A stretch of DNA of 12,471 bases from Elusimicrobiota bacterium (lineage in GTDB: Bacteria; CG03; SLGR01): positions 1-12,471 of the forward strand of contig JAAZFS010000071.1 of the NCBI GenBank assembly GCA_012511615.1, read 5' to 3'. Below, piece by piece: positions 1-7,090 of the stretch. The position numbers were made by a program, and so were the translations under genes. Under the pieces are notes generated by a model. The model did no database searches, was not told the origin of the DNA, and saw only the letters and a list, made by a program, of their open reading frames with translations. How positions within the stretch are numbered: position 1 is the stretch's first letter; the number at the start of each line of letters is the position of its first letter.

Positions 1-1483
1 CTGCTGGACCAGGCCTATAAGTAAGGAATTTTGTCATTTTGTAGGTCTGTTCAGAATCACAGGGGACAGTGACAGTCATTCCAGGAAGATAGGCCATTAA
101 AGCAATTTCCTCAAGCGACTGGTGAGTTGCACCATCAGGACCAACAGTTATTCCTGCATGAGCGTCAGCTATTTTCAGATTTAACTGATTATAACAGGCA
201 CTTGTCCTTATCTGATCCCAAGCGCGACCGGTAACAAATACACCGTATGAACCTACAAAGGGAATCCTGTTCTCATTGGCAAATCCACAGGCAACCTGAA
301 TCATATTCTGTTCGGCTATTCCCACACTGAAGAACCTATCATCTCTGTCTGGATGGTTTTTATTAAACTGATCCATTTTTATAGAGCTGGTAATATCCGC
401 GCCGTGGGCTACGATCTCTTCATCCGCACCCACCTCTTCAAGTGCCCGTCCGAAACCCATTCTGGTAGGATCCATCTGAGCTTTCATATTTTCAGCGGAG
501 TTCCACCAATAATTTTTTGAAAATTTGGGGAGTTGGGTTTTTATTTTCTCATCAACCTTATCCTGGTAGTCCGAGGCAATTTTCATAAGTCTATCAATTT
601 CTTCACTGCTCATATCATATTCGATATCTTCCAGAGCGGTCTCAAGGGATTCGCAGCCACATATTCCATCTTTCGGGGATACGCCATGATAACCCACCAC
701 ATTCTCTGCATAAGAAACACACTTTCCTTTAATCGTATCAGCTATGATAGCGGTTGGACGGCCTTTGACAGTCTCTGCTTTCTCAAAAGCAGCAACTATT
801 TCTTCCAAATCATGGCCATTTATTTCGATAGCTTCCCAGCCAAAGGCCTCGTATTTTGCCTTAAGCGAACCAAGACACATAACTTCATCGGTGGGACCGT
901 CTATCTGAAGCTTATTTAAATCTACTATTGCAACAAGGTTATCAAGCTTGTAATGGGCGGCACACATAGCTGCTTCCCAAACGGAACCCTCATTATGCTC
1001 TCCGTCACCCATTATGCAAAACACCCGATAATCAAGTTTTCGTTGAAGGGCATTCAAAGCCGAACCTACAGCTATTCCAAGTCCATGTCCCAGCGAGCCA
1101 GTTGAAATTTCTACGCCAGGAAGTTTTAGTTTATTGGGATGGCCTTCAAATCCAGAGCCCAGCTTTCTCAACTTTACCATTTCATCTATGGGAAAATAAC
1201 CTGTTGCACCCAGAGATGCATAAAGAGCGGGAGCCTTATGTCCTGCCGACCAGAATATCCGGTCACGGCCCAACCAGTCTGGATTTTCAGGATCGTGTTT
1301 TGCCGTCTTAAAATACAAGACTGCAGCCAAATCCATTATTGAAAGAGTTCCACCGGGATGTCCGGATCCAGCCGCTGTAATTGCAACCATGCTGTAGGCT
1401 CTCATCAATTTCGCTTTTTCAGCAATCTCATCAAGAGAGTATTCTTTTACTATATTGCCTGTTTTAGAATTAATAATGGGCAT
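1..1483 (-). CDS. tkt: Transketolase, C-terminus cut off by window edge
   Basis: This is a thiamine-diphosphate enzyme that moves two-carbon ketol units between pentose, triose and hexose phosphates in the cytosol. The minus-strand frame is open from ATG 1483 to the left edge, giving 494 codons of a family usually 620-670 residues long. Visible marks are SGHPGG near residue 40, SAGHK near 80, the ThDP/metal motif GDGEHNEG (159-166) with Asn about residue 190, and the pyrimidine-domain glutamate in GIAEQN (Glu about 391). N and C halves are therefore one polypeptide, unlike split archaeal-type enzymes. The start is supported by an AGGGAGG ribosome binding site 4-5 nt upstream. A 109-nt gap separates it from the response-regulator gene, so it may have its own promoter. 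Its substrates (xylulose 5-P, ribose 5-P, glyceraldehyde 3-P) are those of the nearby RpiB/DeoC enzymes; that link is inference. The family call is secure. Confidence 0.95.
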   Translation of the reverse strand, partial: MPIINSKTGNIVKEYSLDEIAEKAKLMRAYSMVAITAAGSGHPGGTLSIMDLAAVLYFKTAKHDPENPDWLGRDRIFWSAGHKAPALYASLGATGYFPIDEMVKLRKLGSGFEGHPNKLKLPGVEISTGSLGHGLGIAVGSALNALQRKLDYRVFCIMGDGEHNEGSVWEAAMCAAHYKLDNLVAIVDLNKLQIDGPTDEVMCLGSLKAKYEAFGWEAIEINGHDLEEIVAAFEKAETVKGRPTAIIADTIKGKCVSYAENVVGYHGVSPKDGICGCESLETALEDIEYDMSSEEIDRLMKIASDYQDKVDEKIKTQLPKFSKNYWWNSAENMKAQMDPTRMGFGRALEEVGADEEIVAHGADITSSIKMDQFNKNHPDRDDRFFSVGIAEQNMIQVACGFANENRIPFVGSYGVFVTGRAWDQIRTSACYNQLNLKIADAHAGITVGPDGATHQSLEEIALMAYLPGMTVTVPCDSEQTYKMTKFLTYRPGPA

Positions 1484-1567
1484 TTTGCCTCCCTAAACTA
1501 TTTATATGCATATATACTATTCTTCTCTTTAAAAACTCTAGCCCCAAAGCCCCTTTACAGGGAGGGC

Positions 1568-1596
1568 ATTTTATTAGATTCAACTTTTTAAATCAA
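1568..1596 (-). promoter_or_regulatory. Possible sigma-70 promoter for transketolase
   Basis: Read on the minus strand, TTGATT (1596-1591) and TAAAAT (1573-1568) are separated by exactly 17 nt, which fits a vegetative promoter. It begins inside the stop region of the upstream receiver gene and would give a leader of roughly 75-80 nt before ATG 1483. The leader holds a 5-bp hairpin with a GUAA tetraloop (1550-1563) and a 12-bp perfect palindrome, TATATGCATATA (1503-1514). AT-rich DNA yields such matches by chance, so the call is weak. Confidence 0.3.
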
Positions 1597-1964
1597 GAAG
1601 CGGAGTTAATCTTATCTTCGATAAGCTTGAGAAGTGCCTTAGAATCAAAGGGCTTTATAACATATCCGTCAGCACCGGACTGTAGACCCTTCATCACCTC
1701 CATCTCCTGTCCGAGGGCTGATAGAAAAATAATGGGTATTGACGAAGTTTTTTCATCAGATTTGATTTTTTCTGTCGCTTCTATTCCATCCATAATCGGC
1801 ATCATAATATCCATCAGGATAAGATCCGGCATTTCTTTTGATGCTTCTTCTACCGCTCTCTGGCCGTTAGGAAAACAAACTACTTTATAGTTTTTCTTCT
1901 CAAGAAGATAAGTTAGTAGTTTAACGGTAGTTTGATCATCTTCCACTATCATTATCTTAGTCAT
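1593..1964 (-). CDS. Stand-alone CheY-like response regulator receiver protein
   Basis: This is a single-domain phosphoreceiver that takes a phosphate from a histidine kinase. It has 123 residues when started at ATG 1964. All receiver landmarks are present: acidic pair D9/D10 (IVEDD), phosphoacceptor D52 (LILMDIMMP), S82 in IIFLSA and K104 in IKPF. There is no output domain, so it must act by protein-protein contact or as a phosphorelay intermediate. A GTG lies directly before the ATG (1967). I prefer the ATG because AAGGAG sits 8 nt upstream of it, but either start is possible and the second adds one residue. The gene starts 17 nt after the kinase stop codon, so the kinase is the obvious partner. 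Its effector target is not visible; the DnaA-like ATPase two genes upstream is a candidate by context only. Confidence 0.95.
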   Translation of the reverse strand: MTKIMIVEDDQTTVKLLTYLLEKKNYKVVCFPNGQRAVEEASKEMPDLILMDIMMPIMDGIEATEKIKSDEKTSSIPIIFLSALGQEMEVMKGLQSGADGYVIKPFDSKALLKLIEDKINSAS

Positions 1965-1981
1965 CACTAAAGCTCCTTATC

Positions 1982-3898
1982 TTAGCCTGTTGGGATAAGA
2001 ATCCTAACTTCAGTCCCACTTCCCGGCTCGGATGAGAGACTGATAGTTCCCAAATGGCTCTCTATTATTTCTTTTGCAAGAGAAAGTCCTATTCCCAAAC
2101 CTGTTATGCTTCTTGTCAATGGCTCCTGAAACTGAACAAATTTCTCAAAAACCCTGCTCTGCAAATCTGGAGACATCCCTACACCAGTATCTCGAATAAC
2201 AGTTTCAAAAAAATCGCCCTTGCTATTAGTTTCAACAATTATACTCCCCCCACTTTCCGTAAATTTAACAGCATTTGATAAAATCTGACCAAATGCTTCC
2301 GAGAGTTTTTGTCTATCAACCCTAACTTTACCCACAGAATCCTCAGATTTATCCAAGAGGCTAATTTCTTTCTCAGCAGCCTCCTCAGAGTAACGGGAGA
2401 TTAAATCCGATATAAGTTCACTCCAAACAACCATTTCCTTATCAAGCTTTACCTGACCACGGCTGTAGTCCGCAAGAGAAATCACACTTTCAATAGTTTC
2501 CTCAAGCCTTTCAGAAGCCATAGCAATTTCATTTAAGAACTCGGCCTGACGACCAACAAGCTCTCCCTCCTCACCAGATGAGAGTATTTCGGTATAGCCT
2601 TTTATAGCAGTAAGCGGTGTCCTGAATTCATGGGATACCAAGGATATAAATTTATCCTTTACATCAAGGAGTTCATTGAGTCTTTTATTATCCCGCACAA
2701 CCTCATTAGTAAGCTCTTTTCGCTCTATAAACTCTGCAAGGCGCCCTGCGTAGACAAAAAGAATTTCAAGATCTCCCGAATCAAACTTATCAGATTTGAT
2801 AGAGCCGCCCATAAGAAGCCCACTCACTCTGTTTCCTACTTTTGCTGGAACTAAGATAAGCTGAGATAGTCCCAAGGCACGGGCTATGGGTGCAACTTCC
2901 TTAATTTCTTCGGGATTATCTATTATGATTCCCTTGTTGTCTGATAGGAGATAAATCGGAATGCTTGTTTTTTTCTCTGGTTTAAATTTTTCCGAAGAAG
3001 CATACCGAAAAACAAACTCCTCATTTTCCAGTTGGAAATAGAGAGCTTCATCCATCATCAAAATATCTCGAGCCTGTTGAAAAACTTCTTCGGCAGCAAA
3101 TTCTATATTAGGAGATGTAAATACCCTAACCGAGAGACTATAGAGTGACTTAAGCTCTTTAACTCTATTAATCAATCGAACGTTAGTTTTTGTAAGTTCA
3201 TCTGAAGCAGAATCGACCTGATCCCTGACTTTAATCGCCATTGATTCTACTTCTTTCTTTCTCGCAGCATTGTCGTAAAGTTGCTCCAAGACTTCCGCAA
3301 CACTTTCGAAATGTTCAAGCCCCTTATGAGTAATTGAGCTTCTTTTATGGACAGCGACAGAAAGTATTCCAATCAGGCGTTCTTCTTCATTTAGGGGTAT
3401 ATGTAATATTTTAAGCCCCCTACGAATCAACTTAATTTCCTCTGGATGAGAAGAAGTCAGAAATAATTCCTCGATGTCCCCTTCCTCAATTTTAAGATAA
3501 GAGTAAATATCTTTAATCCCTACATCCGAATGAGATACTCCACCTCGTGAGACCTGAATCCTATAAAACCCATCTTCCTCTTTTTTTATTATCCAGGCAG
3601 CTTCTATACCGGGAAGATGACATATCTCTTGGACTATAGCTCCGATGGCCTTCTTAATTCCAAAGACGCTTGATGTAAAATTAATATTTAAACAAGCTGT
3701 AGTCATTATTTTTTTCCATGTTTCATTAATGAGTGAACGTTTCTGCATTAGGCTGAGCGAGACAAAATATATGAAACTAGCAAAGAAAATAAGAGAAATG
3801 GGAGCACTCTCTAAATATATAAAGCTAAAAGCAGATAATAAAGCCAGGAAAACTGCCAATGAATCTAAAATAATTATCAGTTTCTTTTCTTTGCGCAT
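1982..3898 (-). CDS. Membrane-anchored GAF-domain sensor histidine kinase
   Basis: This 638-residue hybrid-free sensor kinase autophosphorylates on histidine. It has two hydrophobic segments (about 6-28 and 31-51) joined by only a few residues, so almost no extracytoplasmic sensor exists. Two GAF-like domains follow (about 65-205 and 255-395), separated by a helical, probably coiled-coil stretch (205-255). The HisKA helix carries SHEFRTPLT with phosphoacceptor H423. The HATPase domain has an N box (N542), G1 box DTGVGM (570-575), F box FEKFVQF and G2 box GLGIGLSLA (600-608), so it should be active. Input is therefore probably intracellular or membrane-borne; the ligand is unknown. Its ATG lies inside the 3' end of the DnaA-like gene (22-nt overlap, different frame), suggesting translational coupling. 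The receiver protein immediately downstream is the likely cognate regulator. GAF assignments rest on general fold pattern and are less sure than the kinase core. Confidence 0.93.
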   Translation of the reverse strand: MRKEKKLIIILDSLAVFLALLSAFSFIYLESAPISLIFFASFIYFVSLSLMQKRSLINETWKKIMTTACLNINFTSSVFGIKKAIGAIVQEICHLPGIEAAWIIKKEEDGFYRIQVSRGGVSHSDVGIKDIYSYLKIEEGDIEELFLTSSHPEEIKLIRRGLKILHIPLNEEERLIGILSVAVHKRSSITHKGLEHFESVAEVLEQLYDNAARKKEVESMAIKVRDQVDSASDELTKTNVRLINRVKELKSLYSLSVRVFTSPNIEFAAEEVFQQARDILMMDEALYFQLENEEFVFRYASSEKFKPEKKTSIPIYLLSDNKGIIIDNPEEIKEVAPIARALGLSQLILVPAKVGNRVSGLLMGGSIKSDKFDSGDLEILFVYAGRLAEFIERKELTNEVVRDNKRLNELLDVKDKFISLVSHEFRTPLTAIKGYTEILSSGEEGELVGRQAEFLNEIAMASERLEETIESVISLADYSRGQVKLDKEMVVWSELISDLISRYSEEAAEKEISLLDKSEDSVGKVRVDRQKLSEAFGQILSNAVKFTESGGSIIVETNSKGDFFETVIRDTGVGMSPDLQSRVFEKFVQFQEPLTRSITGLGIGLSLAKEIIESHLGTISLSSEPGSGTEVRILIPTG

Positions 3899-5838
3899 AT
3901 TGCTATATCCAGCATCAGGTTAAGCGCATCGCTCTCCCTGATAGAGGTGTTTGGAATTACTTCGTAGGGTATTCCAGAAAAGTCCATGGCCTTTGATATT
4001 TTTTTACTCAAACTATCGGTCCCTGACACTGGCTCCATAATAAGTGAAAGATCTACAGAATTATCCCGAGCTAACTGGGCAAACTTGGCTAAATTAAGAG
4101 TGGCATCTGGTCTATACCGGTGTACAAAAATTGGCCGTATATAAAAACTAAATTTTTTCTGGGAAGCCAAGCGGGACAGCTGACCAATTATTTCATTAAG
4201 AACATTATCAGCTTTTTCCGGTATAAAATAGCCCACCCTTATCTCACGGAGCCCCTCTTTTTCCTCTCCTATGAGTTTATTTTCAAAATCTATTTTCTCT
4301 GAGACTTCTTCAGGTTTTTCTTGTTCGGGAGCACCCAATGAAGCTATTTTTTTCTTTATTTTCTTCGATAGGGGTTTCCTTTCAGGTTCAGGTGGTGGTG
4401 GAGGAATTTTTGTTTTTTCGGGCAGATAGCCCCCACAAGAGTCACAGTAATATCTTTTATATTCAGGAATATATCTAGCCTCAGAAGAACAGGTTTGACA
4501 TCTAACTAAATTTTCCGACGGCGGCGGAGGTAGAGGAGGATACTGGGGTGGTGGTTGAGGTAAGGGAGGATACTGGGGCGGAGGAGCATAGGCGGGTCTA
4601 TGTGGAGAGGGTTCAGAATATGTAGCACACCCATGACAGTACCAGCGCTGATATTGTGGCACAAATGTAAGAGGCCCAGCACAAGCTATGCAATAATTTG
4701 GCGGAGGCATAATAGGAGGATAGCCCGAATGAACTGGGGGCGGCGGTGGTGGAGCTAGAGCTGGGGTCGTCTCCTCTATTTCCTCTACCACACCCTCTTC
4801 TGAATCTTCATCTTCACCGTAAGACAATATGTTTTTGATGATTTCACGCACGTGCTCCAAATTTGCAGGTTCTTCTGTAAGCTCCTGAAATGCCTTTATC
4901 CGGTTTATAATCCCCTCAAGCTCCCTGATATTAGAAGTAAGTCTCTCAGCAATATAATTTGTAACTTTTTCGTCAAGCTCAATACAGGCCTGCTCGGATT
5001 TTCTTTTCAGTATTGCTTTTCTCGTATCAAGGTTGGGTGATTTAATATCTGTTGTCAGACCCCATTCAAATCTAGATTTCAGCCTCTCCTCAAGCGTACT
5101 GAGCTTCTTGGGCGGTTTGTCAGAAGTCATCACGATCTGCTTGCCAATTTCGTGCATGGCATTGAAAATATGAAAGAACTCCTCCTGGGTTGCATCCGAC
5201 TGTTCCAAAAACTGAATATCGTCAATCAAAAGAAGGTCAATTTTTTTATAAGTATCGCTCACCTCTTTTATGGTATTTGTTTCTATAGCTTCAACTACAG
5301 AATTTATGAAATCCTGTGTTGTGATGGAAACAATCTTCATCTCGGGAAATTTTTCCCTTACATAATTTCCTATAGCCTGCATCAAGTGGGTTTTTCCCAG
5401 GCCTACCCCACCATATATAAAAAGAGGGTTGTAATTTTTTCCGGGTTTTTCCGCTACGGCTTTGCAGGCAGCATATGTAAATCGTGTATTGGCTCCAATA
5501 ACAAAGTTTTCAAAAGTATATCGACTGTTAAGAAAAACGGGCGGTGGGGCTTCAAATGAGGGTTGGTTTTCCATATCAGGAGGCTCCGATTCTGAGCCAA
5601 CGAGACGGCTGAGCTCTTTTTCCAGACGAATTTTTAGATTATCCTTTAAGTCGTAGAGGTAGAGGCTCCAGTCAAAATTATTTTCCGAGGCCGGAAAAGG
5701 CCGACTGCTGATGTTACTTAATTTGTCTACAATTTTTCTTATTTGAGATTCGCTGCCCGAGAGGCTAAGCTTAAACCTCGCGGCATCTTTTGGGCTGGGT
5801 GCAGCTTCAAGCCGATATGCGTTTATTGACATCTGCAC
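3877..5838 (-). CDS. DnaA-derived AAA+ ATPase with two zinc ribbons, lacking DNA-binding domain IV
   Basis: This is a 653-residue protein whose residues about 107-338 match DnaA domain III closely. Landmarks are YNPLFIYGGVGLGKTHLMQA (Walker A 143-150), LLLIDDIQFL (Walker B 202-207), sensor 1 IVMTSD, the RSRFEWGL arginine-finger region (255-261) and the NIRELEG sensor 2 helix (303-309). DnaA domain IV, with its DHTTV signature, is absent, and the first 100 residues do not look like domain I. In their place are an acidic stretch (341-358), proline-rich linkers (360-380, 409-441, 478-487), two zinc ribbons (C383/C386/C401/C404 and C447/C450/C465/C468), a lysine-rich patch, and an unrecognised alpha/beta-looking C-terminal domain (about 525-650). 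It is not a replication initiator in the usual sense; an ATP-dependent scaffold or signalling partner of the adjacent kinase is my inference. The first possible start is GTG 5838; ATG 5832 is an alternative. Neither has a strong Shine-Dalgarno sequence. Confidence 0.9.
   Translation of the reverse strand: MQMSINAYRLEAAPSPKDAARFKLSLSGSESQIRKIVDKLSNISSRPFPASENNFDWSLYLYDLKDNLKIRLEKELSRLVGSESEPPDMENQPSFEAPPPVFLNSRYTFENFVIGANTRFTYAACKAVAEKPGKNYNPLFIYGGVGLGKTHLMQAIGNYVREKFPEMKIVSITTQDFINSVVEAIETNTIKEVSDTYKKIDLLLIDDIQFLEQSDATQEEFFHIFNAMHEIGKQIVMTSDKPPKKLSTLEERLKSRFEWGLTTDIKSPNLDTRKAILKRKSEQACIELDEKVTNYIAERLTSNIRELEGIINRIKAFQELTEEPANLEHVREIIKNILSYGEDEDSEEGVVEEIEETTPALAPPPPPPVHSGYPPIMPPPNYCIACAGPLTFVPQYQRWYCHGCATYSEPSPHRPAYAPPPQYPPLPQPPPQYPPLPPPPSENLVRCQTCSSEARYIPEYKRYYCDSCGGYLPEKTKIPPPPPEPERKPLSKKIKKKIASLGAPEQEKPEEVSEKIDFENKLIGEEKEGLREIRVGYFIPEKADNVLNEIIGQLSRLASQKKFSFYIRPIFVHRYRPDATLNLAKFAQLARDNSVDLSLIMEPVSGTDSLSKKISKAMDFSGIPYEVIPNTSIRESDALNLMLDIAICAKKRN
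4529..4588 (-). repeat. 30-bp tandem duplication in proline-rich linker
   Basis: Two adjacent 30-nt units (4529-4558 and 4559-4588 on the plus strand) share the core GGAGGATACTGGGG with few differences. They encode two copies of PPPQYPPLP (residues 419-427 and 429-437) between the two zinc ribbons of the DnaA-like protein. This is an in-frame coding repeat, likely to vary in copy number between relatives. Confidence 0.75.
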
Positions 5839-5873
5839 TCATAAAATACGGAGTATAAATAGCCGCCGAAGCC

Positions 5874-6461
5874 TTAAATATACTGGTTGATTTTTTCAAG
5901 AAGATTACCGTGTGTAAGCCTAAATTCCGTCTCATCTTTTTCTGTTTCGGATATAAGTTTTTCTTTATGGGATGAATTTTTAAGCATGGCTGAATTGATT
6001 TTTGTATTCATCATTCCGCCTTCGTAAGCCGCCCGGGCTAAAGCAAGCGCAAGCCCCACATCGGTTATGATATTTTTATATTTTGATATCTCCTCGCCTT
6101 CTATCATTTGAAGTAGCTCCCGCGCCGCAGCGGCTATTTTTTGCGAAACCTCAGCCGAGCACCTGAGAGCCTCCTCCAACGGCTGGCCCCCAGTCTTCCA
6201 GGCCCGCATAACACCCTTGAATGAACTGCTATCTTCTTCAGCAAGACCCATTGACCTTTCCTGCAATTCAAGAAGATTTTTTTCAAGAAGAATAGCAGAA
6301 TCATCTTCGGGGGTTTTCTTTAAGACTGCTATTCTAAGAGACATCAACATCAAAGCACACCCCATTGCATTGACCCTGGCTGCTGCATTTCCCCCACCAG
6401 GGGTCGACCGGGATGAAGAAAGATCCTTCAAATATTCAGTAAATGATTCTTCTTTATTCAT
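5874..6461 (-). CDS. Cyclodeaminase-family protein (FTCD C-terminal domain type)
   Basis: This 195-residue all-helical protein belongs to the formimidoyl-THF cyclodeaminase / methenyl-THF cyclohydrolase (FchA) family, which handles folate-bound one-carbon units in the cytosol. The N-terminal STPGGGNAAARVNAMG (about 18-33) matches the family's glycine-rich segment. EEDSSSFKGVMRAW (about 78-91) matches the usual DxxAFxxVMxA region, and ITDVGLALALARAAYEGG (about 132-149) matches the conserved SDxGVAAxLAxAAxxGA segment. Length fits a stand-alone cyclodeaminase (about 200 residues); no formiminotransferase domain is present. Its ATG overlaps the stop of the upstream BMC-associated gene by 8 nt (GTATATGAATAA), so it is co-translated with the BMC operon. 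About 35 nt separates its stop from the DnaA-like gene. The role in a sugar-phosphate BMC cluster is not evident. Exact reaction (cyclodeaminase or cyclohydrolase) cannot be settled from sequence. Confidence 0.88.
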   Translation of the reverse strand: MNKEESFTEYLKDLSSSRSTPGGGNAAARVNAMGCALMLMSLRIAVLKKTPEDDSAILLEKNLLELQERSMGLAEEDSSSFKGVMRAWKTGGQPLEEALRCSAEVSQKIAAAARELLQMIEGEEISKYKNIITDVGLALALARAAYEGGMMNTKINSAMLKNSSHKEKLISETEKDETEFRLTHGNLLEKINQYI

Positions 6462-6738
6462 ATACTTTTATTCTACCCTCTTCTATAAGAAGCCGGGCAA
6501 GCGGAGTAATAATCACGTCAGATCCGAGAGATATTCTCTTTTCTCCCAAACGGATTTTGGAGAGAAGATATGCCTCTGTTATAACCCTACGCTCTGTACG
6601 GTTAGGGTTACGCCCAAGAATATAGGGGCGTGAAGCAAGATCTCCGACCTTGTAGCTAGGCAGGTTCTCGCGGACTGCGCGAGACCGTCCACCTATCAAA
6701 TCTACAATAAGGTCGCTGACATAATCCTCCGGCCTCAT
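6454..6738 (-). CDS. Small BMC-associated protein with EutT/EutQ-like N-terminal motif
   Basis: This is a 94-residue protein of unproven function. Its second half (about 51-94) carries VITEAYLL followed, about 15 residues later, by IITPLARLLIEEGRIKV. This resembles the N-terminal segment of EutT (ITEAWL ... LTPSARELLE...RIKF) and the start of EutQ (ITANDI ... IITPEA), both from ethanolamine microcompartments. None of the EutT adenosyltransferase domain or the EutQ cupin follows, so it is a free-standing copy of this module. The first half begins with a short amphipathic-looking stretch (EDYVSDLIVDLIGG) and a basic linker. It lies 32 nt downstream of the BMC-H shell gene and overlaps the cyclodeaminase start by 8 nt. 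No clear Shine-Dalgarno is seen before ATG 6738, so the start is moderately sure. A packaging or adaptor role for the compartment is an inference. Confidence 0.75.
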   Translation of the reverse strand: MRPEDYVSDLIVDLIGGRSRAVRENLPSYKVGDLASRPYILGRNPNRTERRVITEAYLLSKIRLGEKRISLGSDVIITPLARLLIEEGRIKVYE

Positions 6739-6770
6739 AGTATTCCGATATGCTTTATAGTCTACTCAGT

Positions 6771-7052
6771 TTAGCCGTTAGGTAGAATTTTTTCTAAATC
6801 AGAGTGAGGTCTGGGAATTACATGGACAGATACGAGCTCCCCTACTTTCTGAGCAGCTGCAGCTCCAGCCTCAACGGCTGCCCTTACCGCTCCTACCTCA
6901 CCGCGTACCATGCTTGTCACATATCCGGTACCGATTTTTTCATAACCAACAAGCTCCACCTTGGCCGCCTTAACCATAGCGTCAGAAGCTTCTATCATTC
7001 CTACCAGGCCTTTTGTCTCGATCATTCCGAGAGCTAATTTTGAATTTGACAT
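6771..7052 (-). CDS. BMC-H hexameric microcompartment shell protein (PduA/EutM/CcmK type)
   Basis: This 93-residue single BMC-domain protein is the main facet tile of a microcompartment. It follows the family closely: ALGMIETKGLVGMIEASDAM at the N-terminus, pore loop EKIGTGYVT (K39-G43), RGEVGAVRAAVEAG, and the terminal VHVIPRPH. The pore residues Gly-Thr-Gly resemble the Gly-Ser-Gly pore of PduA, which favours passage of small polar metabolites. Length matches canonical BMC-H (about 90-95). A strong AGGAGG precedes ATG 7052. It is the only BMC-H gene in the window; strong translation would fit the need for many copies. It lies 38 nt downstream of the aldolase gene. Confidence 0.97.
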   Translation of the reverse strand: MSNSKLALGMIETKGLVGMIEASDAMVKAAKVELVGYEKIGTGYVTSMVRGEVGAVRAAVEAGAAAAQKVGELVSVHVIPRPHSDLEKILPNG

Positions 7053-7090
7053 TTTTTATTTCCTCCTAAAATACTCTTTAATTTTAAACT

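Noticed and set aside
533..919. Plus-strand 128-residue open frame opposite transketolase
   Set aside because: It is a shadow of the conserved transketolase frame; the composition is rich in Phe/Ile/Ser as expected from antisense translation.
1538..1573. Rho-independent terminator after the receiver gene
   Set aside because: The GC-rich segment gives only a 5-bp hairpin and the T-run lies about 18 nt downstream, too far for a standard terminator.
5152..5559. Plus-strand 135-residue open frame opposite the AAA+ domain
   Set aside because: It is antisense to the Walker A/B region, whose protein conservation proves the minus frame.
3877..5838. Annotation as the replication initiator DnaA with a nearby origin
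   Set aside because: Domain IV with the DHTTV signature is missing, no dnaN/recF/rpmH neighbours are present and no box cluster or AT-rich unwinding region is seen.
6217..6633. Plus-strand 138-residue open frame across the cyclodeaminase/EutT-like junction
   Set aside because: It is antisense to two supported genes and has no family resemblance.
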